From positions 1 through 9,073 of the forward strand of contig JADGGF010000157.1 of NCBI GenBank assembly GCA_019690055.1: 9,073 nt of DNA, in the 5' to 3' direction. Made by a program: the position numbers and the translations under genes. The notes beneath the pieces are model-generated. The model made no database searches, was not told the DNA's origin, and saw only the letters and a list, made by a program, of their open reading frames with translations. This document shows, one piece after another, positions 6,118 to 9,073 of the stretch. Position 1 is the first letter of the stretch. The number at the start of each line of letters is the position of its first letter. Origin of the DNA: Micromonosporaceae bacterium (GTDB taxonomy: Bacteria; Actinomycetota; Actinomycetes; Mycobacteriales; Micromonosporaceae).

Positions 6118-6145
6118 GAATGGTTCACATGACAGCATCACTGGC

Positions 6146-6727
6146 ATGACGACGAGTCGGGTCCTGGCGCCGCCCGACCGACCCGAGGCGATGAACTGGT
6201 CGGCCGAGAACTGCACGCTCGGCCGCGCCATGGCGGTGCTCGGGGAGAAGTGGACGATCGTCGTGCTGCGCGAGGTCTTTCTCGGCGTCCGCCGGTTCGA
6301 GGACATGCGCGTGCGCACCGGCATCCCTCGTCAGGTGCTCACCAACCGGCTGGCCACCCTGGTCGGGCACGGCATCCTGCGGCGCCACCCGTACCAGGTG
6401 CCGGGCGAACGCGTGCGGGAGGAGTACCACCTGACCGAGAAGGGGCTGGACCTGTACCCGGTGCTGGCGGCGCTACTCGCCTGGGGCGACCGCTACCTCG
6501 GCGACCCCGACGGCCCACCGGTCACCCTGGTGCACCGGGACTGTGGCGCGGCGGTCACCGTCGAGCTGCGCTGTGCCGACGGCCACCCGGTGAGCCCCCG
6601 GGCGACGGCGCCCCGACCCGGCCCGGGAGCGCGCCCGCGCGAACCGGATCGCGCCCGGCGAGCTCGCCGTAGCCGGGATGGGAGTGACGCCGACGACGAT
6701 GGTGGCGAACGCCGTCGGCGGCGGTGA
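6146..6727 (+). CDS. HxlR family winged-helix transcriptional regulator
   Basis: A 193-residue DNA-binding protein of the HxlR/YodB group. The domain (about 20-118) shows the family signature in order: Cys23 in ENCTLGRAMAVLGEKWT, where the conserved cysteine is redox-active in some members; GVRRFEDMR; the recognition helix in PRQVLTNRLATL; the wing with EEYHLTEKG; and the closing LLAWGDRYL. After it comes a short Cys-containing segment (HRDCG, ELRCADGHPV), which may be a small zinc-ribbon-like element. The tail, about 160-193, is low-complexity and Arg/Asp-rich, unlike the compact end expected for the family; it may be an extension made by loss of an earlier stop. The ATG at 6146 lacks an obvious Shine-Dalgarno. 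Its divergent partner is the thioesterase gene, and the dyads between them are likely operator sites. Confidence 0.9.
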   Translation: MTTSRVLAPPDRPEAMNWSAENCTLGRAMAVLGEKWTIVVLREVFLGVRRFEDMRVRTGIPRQVLTNRLATLVGHGILRRHPYQVPGERVREEYHLTEKGLDLYPVLAALLAWGDRYLGDPDGPPVTLVHRDCGAAVTVELRCADGHPVSPRATAPRPGPGARPREPDRARRARRSRDGSDADDDGGERRRRR

Positions 6728-6731
6728 CGGA

Positions 6732-6749
6732 CGCCGGTGTCGACCGGCG
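6732..6749. terminator. Bidirectional hairpin between HxlR and dapD genes
   Basis: CGCCGGT (6732-6738) and ACCGGCG (6743-6749) form a perfect 7-bp GC-rich stem closed by a GTCG tetraloop. It begins 4 nt after the HxlR stop codon and lies inside the 31-bp convergent gap, so it can fold in transcripts from either side. No T-tract is present. Confidence 0.55.
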
Positions 6750-6758
6750 AGGTGACGG

Positions 6759-7772
6759 TCAGTCGTTGGCGTGCAGGACGGCGTTGAGCTCGATGCCGGT
6801 GCCGGTGCGCGGTACCGCCTCGACGACCCCGGACAGGGAGTTGCGCCGGAACAGCAGCCCGGACGCGCCGGACAGCTCGCGCGCCTTGACCACCCGCCCG
6901 TCCGGCAGGGTGACCTTCGTCCCGGCGGTGATGTAGGTCCCGGCCTCCACCACGCAGTCGTCACCGAGGGAGATGCCCAGGCCGCCGTTGGCCCCGATCA
7001 GGCAGCGCTCGCCGACGCGGATGACCTCCTTGCCGCCGCCCGAGAGGGTGCCCATGATGGACGCCCCGCCGCCGATGTCCGACCCGTCGCCCACCACGAC
7101 GCCGGCCGAGATGCGGCCCTCCACCATGGACGCTCCGAGCGTCCCTGCGTTGAAGTTGACGAATCCCTCGTGCATCACCGTGGTGCCCGGCGCCAGGTGC
7201 GCCCCCAGCCGGACCCGGTCGGCGTCGGCGATGCGCACCCCGGTCGGCACGACGTAGTCCACCATTCGGGGGAACTTGTCCACCCCGTAGACGGTGAGCA
7301 CCCGGCCGGCCGCCCGCTCGGCGAGGCGCAGCTCGTCGACCCGATCCGGTGGGCACGGGCCGGCCGAGGTCCAGGCCACGTTGGCCAGCAGCCCGAAGAC
7401 GCCGTCGAGGTTCGCCTCGTGGGGCTTGATGGTGCGGGTCGAGAGCAGGTGCAGGCGCAGCCAGACGTCGAAGGCGTCCTTCGGCGGGTCGGCGAGCGAC
7501 GTGATCGTGACCAGCACCCCGGCGATGGACAGGCCGGGCAGCGCGGGCCGGCCGGCGGAGCCCGGTGGAAGGCCCAGGGCCGCCTCGCCCTCGACGGGCG
7601 AGAGCAGCGCCCCGGGCACGGGTGCCGGGTTCAGGTCGGGCGCCGGACCGAGGCCGAGCTTCGGGAACCACACGTCGAGGACCTGTTCGCCGTTGAGTGT
7701 GGCGAGTCCGAGCCCCCAGGCCGGTTGGGTAACGGGTCGGCCGGGCGTGGGCGAGCTGGGCATGACCGTCAT
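6759..7772 (-). CDS. dapD: Tetrahydrodipicolinate N-succinyltransferase, actinobacterial type
   Basis: A 337-residue enzyme that transfers succinyl from succinyl-CoA to tetrahydrodipicolinate, the committing step of the succinylase branch. The N-terminal domain (about 15-165) precedes a left-handed beta-helix of hexapeptide repeats (about 175-295), seen as GDGSDIGGGASIMGTL, GERCLIGANGGLGISLG and DDCVVEAGTYITAG. MVEGRISAG contains Glu218, matching the catalytic glutamate of M. tuberculosis DapD. The sequence belongs to the long actinobacterial class rather than the shorter E. coli type. The protein should work as a trimer in the cytoplasm. The start ATG 7772 (MTVMPSS) is taken because a TANNNT -10 lies 8 nt before it; ATG 7763 is also possible. 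The open frame continues to 7979, but that part overlaps dapE and is noncoding. Transcription is divergent from dapE across 31 bp. Confidence 0.96.
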   Translation of the reverse strand: MTVMPSSPTPGRPVTQPAWGLGLATLNGEQVLDVWFPKLGLGPAPDLNPAPVPGALLSPVEGEAALGLPPGSAGRPALPGLSIAGVLVTITSLADPPKDAFDVWLRLHLLSTRTIKPHEANLDGVFGLLANVAWTSAGPCPPDRVDELRLAERAAGRVLTVYGVDKFPRMVDYVVPTGVRIADADRVRLGAHLAPGTTVMHEGFVNFNAGTLGASMVEGRISAGVVVGDGSDIGGGASIMGTLSGGGKEVIRVGERCLIGANGGLGISLGDDCVVEAGTYITAGTKVTLPDGRVVKARELSGASGLLFRRNSLSGVVEAVPRTGTGIELNAVLHAND

Positions 7773-7780
7773 GGCTGCAC

Positions 7781-7797
7781 ACGCTACCGGGTAGCCT
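7781..7797. promoter_or_regulatory. Palindromic divergent promoter of dapD and dapE
   Basis: GCTACCGGGTAGC (7783-7795) is a perfect 13-bp palindrome in the middle of the 31-bp gap. Its right arm begins TAGCCT (7792-7797), a TANNNT -10 with 6 nt to ATG 7804 of dapE. Its left arm read on the minus strand gives TAGCGT (7786 down to 7781), with 8 nt to ATG 7772 of dapD. There is no Shine-Dalgarno on either side. Both genes are therefore probably leaderless and driven by mirrored, mutually overlapping promoters. No good -35 boxes are seen. Confidence 0.6.
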
Positions 7798-7803
7798 GCG
7801 GCC

Positions 7804-8871
7804 ATGCGGTCGACACTCACCGACCTGGCTGACGATCCGGTTGCGCTGACCCGGGCCCTGGTCGACATCGCATCGGTATCCGGTGACGAGAAGGAGATCA
7901 CCGATGCCGTCGAGGAGGCGCTGCGCAGCCGGTCGTACCTGGCCGTGGAGCGGGTCGGCAACGTCGTGCGGGCCACCACCGAGCTCGGCCGGCCGCGCCG
8001 GGTGATCCTCGCCGGTCACCTCGACACCGTGCCGCACAAGGACAACTTTCCGTCCACTCTGGAGGGCGACCGCCTCTACGGCTGTGGCACGTCGGACATG
8101 AAGAGCGGGGCGGCGCTGGCCCTGCACCTCGCGCTCACCCTGCCCGACCCGACCGACGACGTGACGTACCTGTTCTACGACTGCGAGGAGGTCGAGGCTG
8201 AGCGTAACGGGCTGACCCACGTCGGCCGCGATCATCCACAGTGGCTCGTCGCCGACTTCGCCGTCCTGCTGGAGCCGACGTACGGGCTCGTCGAGGCCGG
8301 CTGCCAGGGCACCGCCCGAGCGGTGGTGCGCCTGCACGGCCGGCGCGCCCACTCCGCCCGGGCCTGGATGGGGATCAACGCCGTGCACGCAGCCGGCCCG
8401 GTGCTGGCGAGGCTCGCGGCGTACGAGCCCCGGCGGCCAGTTATCGAGGGATGCGAGTACCACGAGGGGTTGAACGCCACCGTCATCCGGGGCGGCGTCG
8501 CGGCCAACGTCATCCCGGACCTGTGCGAGATCATCGTCAACTTCCGGTTCGCCCCCGACCGGACGCCCGAGCAGGCCGTCGCGCACCTGCACGAGGTCTT
8601 CGCCGGGTACGACTGCGAGGTGGTCGAGGTGATCGGGGGCGCCCTGCCCGGCCTGTCCGCCCCGGCCGCCCGCGACTTCGTGGCCGCGGTCGGTTCGCCG
8701 CCCGTGGCGAAGCTCGGCTGGACCGACGTGGCGCGGTTCGCCGCCCTGGGCGTTCCCGCCGTGAACTACGGCCCGGGCGACCCCAACCTCGCCCACGCCC
8801 CCGACGAGCACGTCGAGCTGGGAAAGATCCGCGAGGGCGCCCAGGTGCTGCGCCGGTGGCTGCACCGCTGA
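7804..8871 (+). CDS. dapE: Succinyl-diaminopimelate desuccinylase
   Basis: A 355-residue M20-family dizinc amidohydrolase that removes succinate from N-succinyl-LL-diaminopimelate to give LL-diaminopimelate. The metal centre is readable: His72 and Asp74 in GHLDTVP, bridging Asp98 in GTSDMKSG, the general base Glu128 and ligand Glu129 in DCEEVE, Glu157 in LLEPT, and His331 in NLAHAPDEH. Residues about 165-275 form the dimerisation domain inserted into the catalytic domain, including HGRRAHSARAWMGINAVH, which carries the conserved His that reaches the partner active site. Length and layout are normal for actinobacterial DapE. The ATG 7804 has no Shine-Dalgarno but has a -10 just 6 nt upstream, so it is probably leaderless. 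The gene shares its promoter region with dapD, so synthesis of the two enzymes is likely coordinated. Palindromes at 8926-8981 probably end its transcript. Confidence 0.96.
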   Translation: MRSTLTDLADDPVALTRALVDIASVSGDEKEITDAVEEALRSRSYLAVERVGNVVRATTELGRPRRVILAGHLDTVPHKDNFPSTLEGDRLYGCGTSDMKSGAALALHLALTLPDPTDDVTYLFYDCEEVEAERNGLTHVGRDHPQWLVADFAVLLEPTYGLVEAGCQGTARAVVRLHGRRAHSARAWMGINAVHAAGPVLARLAAYEPRRPVIEGCEYHEGLNATVIRGGVAANVIPDLCEIIVNFRFAPDRTPEQAVAHLHEVFAGYDCEVVEVIGGALPGLSAPAARDFVAAVGSPPVAKLGWTDVARFAALGVPAVNYGPGDPNLAHAPDEHVELGKIREGAQVLRRWLHR

Positions 8872-8925
8872 CTCAGCCGCTCCCGTCGCCGGACGTTGCC
8901 TGGCTTTTGTCCGTTATATCCGTTT

Positions 8926-8945
8926 GCTAGGAAAGGATTCCTTGC
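8926..8945. repeat. First of two tandem short palindromes after dapE
   Basis: AGGAA (8929-8933) pairs with TTCCT (8938-8942) around an AGGA loop. GC (8926-8927) pairs with GC (8944-8945) outside a T-T mismatch. TTTGC (8923-8927) and GCAAA (8950-8954) form a wider alternative pairing. The element looks like a diverged copy of the next palindrome. The surrounding 8901-8985 is notably richer in A+T than the rest of the window. Confidence 0.45.
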
Positions 8946-8954
8946 TGGGGCAAA

Positions 8955-8981
8955 GTGACAGGAAGGCGTCCTTCCTGACAC
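8955..8981. terminator. Palindromic repeat, probable dapE terminator
   Basis: Left arm 8955-8966 (GTGACAGGAAGG) pairs with right arm 8970-8981 (CCTTCCTGACAC) at 11 of 12 positions around a CGT loop. The stem is strong in both directions. Its sequence from 8962 to 8982 matches 18 of 21 bases with 2227-2247, the right arm of the hairpin after the peptidase gene. That marks it as one copy of a dispersed intergenic repeat family that probably acts as a transcription terminator. Confidence 0.6.
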
Positions 8982-9005
8982 AAACAGCCGGGCGGGTCAG
9001 CGGGC

Positions 9006-9011
9006 TACGGT
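9006..9011 (+). promoter_or_regulatory. -10 element of a probable leaderless gene
   Basis: TACGGT fits TANNNT and has 7 nt to ATG 9019. This is the same geometry as the dapE and dapD promoters. No Shine-Dalgarno is present between it and the ATG. Confidence 0.5.
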
Positions 9012-9018
9012 GTGCCTC

Positions 9019-9073
9019 ATGCAGCAGCAACCTCCGCGACCGGGGCGACGGGGGGCGGGGCCGGCGCCTCGGC
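9019..9073 (+). CDS. Start of a gene cut by the window end, possibly a LOG-family protein
   Basis: An ATG followed by 18 codons that stay open to the window edge, encoding MQQQPPRPGRRGAGPAPR, a Pro/Arg/Gly-rich N-terminus with no domain in view. The -10 hexamer 7 nt upstream and the terminator-like palindromes before it support a true gene start. In actinobacteria, including the M. tuberculosis region of Rv1205, a TIGR00730 (LOG, lysine-decarboxylase-like Rossmann fold) protein is found close downstream of dapE, often with a variable basic N-terminus. The product name is an inference from gene order only. Confidence 0.5.
   Translation, partial: MQQQPPRPGRRGAGPAPR

Noticed and set aside
6073..6324. 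An extended thioesterase start at 6324
   Set aside because: The extra 84 codons run antisense through the HxlR gene and show no hotdog-family sequence.
7773..7979. An N-terminal extension of DapD up to 7979
   Set aside because: It overlaps the start of dapE antisense and is Ser/Thr/Arg-rich shadow sequence. DapD homology begins just after ATG 7772.
6961..8865. A 634-residue minus-strand open frame across dapE and into dapD
   Set aside because: It is antisense to two well-defined enzymes, is rich in Arg/Gly/His/Val of the kind produced by GC-rich shadow frames, and shows no domain. The dapD and dapE frames carry all the catalytic motifs.
8932..8954. A riboswitch or attenuator for the gene at 9019
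   Set aside because: The stems match the dispersed terminator-like repeat, and the downstream gene appears to be transcribed from a -10 at 9006, after these stems, so they are not in its leader.
1..9073. CRISPR arrays, tRNA or rRNA genes, insertion sequences, attachment sites, toxin-antitoxin or defence genes
   Set aside because: I looked for regularly spaced repeats, cloverleaf-like segments, transposase or integrase motifs and short paired ORFs and saw none. The window reads as ordinary core chromosome with one small regulated module.

Overview
The window is high-GC, densely coded DNA. GTG starts, several TANNNT hexamers placed 6-8 nt before ATG codons (a leaderless-gene layout), the actinobacterial forms of DapC and DapD, and short terminator-like palindromes built on AGGAAGG/CCTTCCT all point to an actinomycete. 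Micromonosporaceae is my best guess; this rests on recognition of families and repeats, not on a search.

Layout, left to right. 61-2187 (+) is a cytoplasmic S9 (DPP IV-like) serine peptidase, closed by a strong hairpin. 2355-2846 (+) is a four-helix membrane protein of unknown function with an excellent ribosome binding site. 2907-3872 (-) is a GNAT acetyltransferase that converges on it. A 152-bp divergent spacer then leads into fdxA (4025-4351, +), a seven-iron ferredoxin, directly followed and probably translationally coupled to dapC (to 5481). A divergent pair follows: a PaaI-type hotdog thioesterase (5548-6072, -) and an HxlR-family regulator (6146-6727, +), separated by 73 bp rich in dyads. 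Then comes dapD (6759-7772, -), back to back with dapE (7804-8871, +) across only 31 bp. Two tandem palindromes follow, and the first 55 bp of another gene run off the right end (9019 onward).

The theme is the succinylase branch of the lysine/meso-diaminopimelate pathway: DapD succinylates tetrahydrodipicolinate, DapC transaminates the product, and DapE removes the succinate to give LL-diaminopimelate, which feeds peptidoglycan and lysine. All three enzymes unique to this branch lie within about 4.5 kb, interrupted by the thioesterase/HxlR pair. The gene pairs fdx-dapC and dapD/dapE also occur in Mycobacterium tuberculosis, so this is mostly core actinobacterial chromosome.

I found no CRISPR array, tRNA, rRNA, insertion sequence or phage gene, and no convincing new multi-gene system. 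The items most worth a second look are the 13-bp palindrome that forms both -10 elements of the dapD/dapE divergent promoter, a probable CTG start for dapC overlapping the fdxA stop, the dyads between the thioesterase and HxlR genes, and the palindromic repeat family found at both ends of the window.
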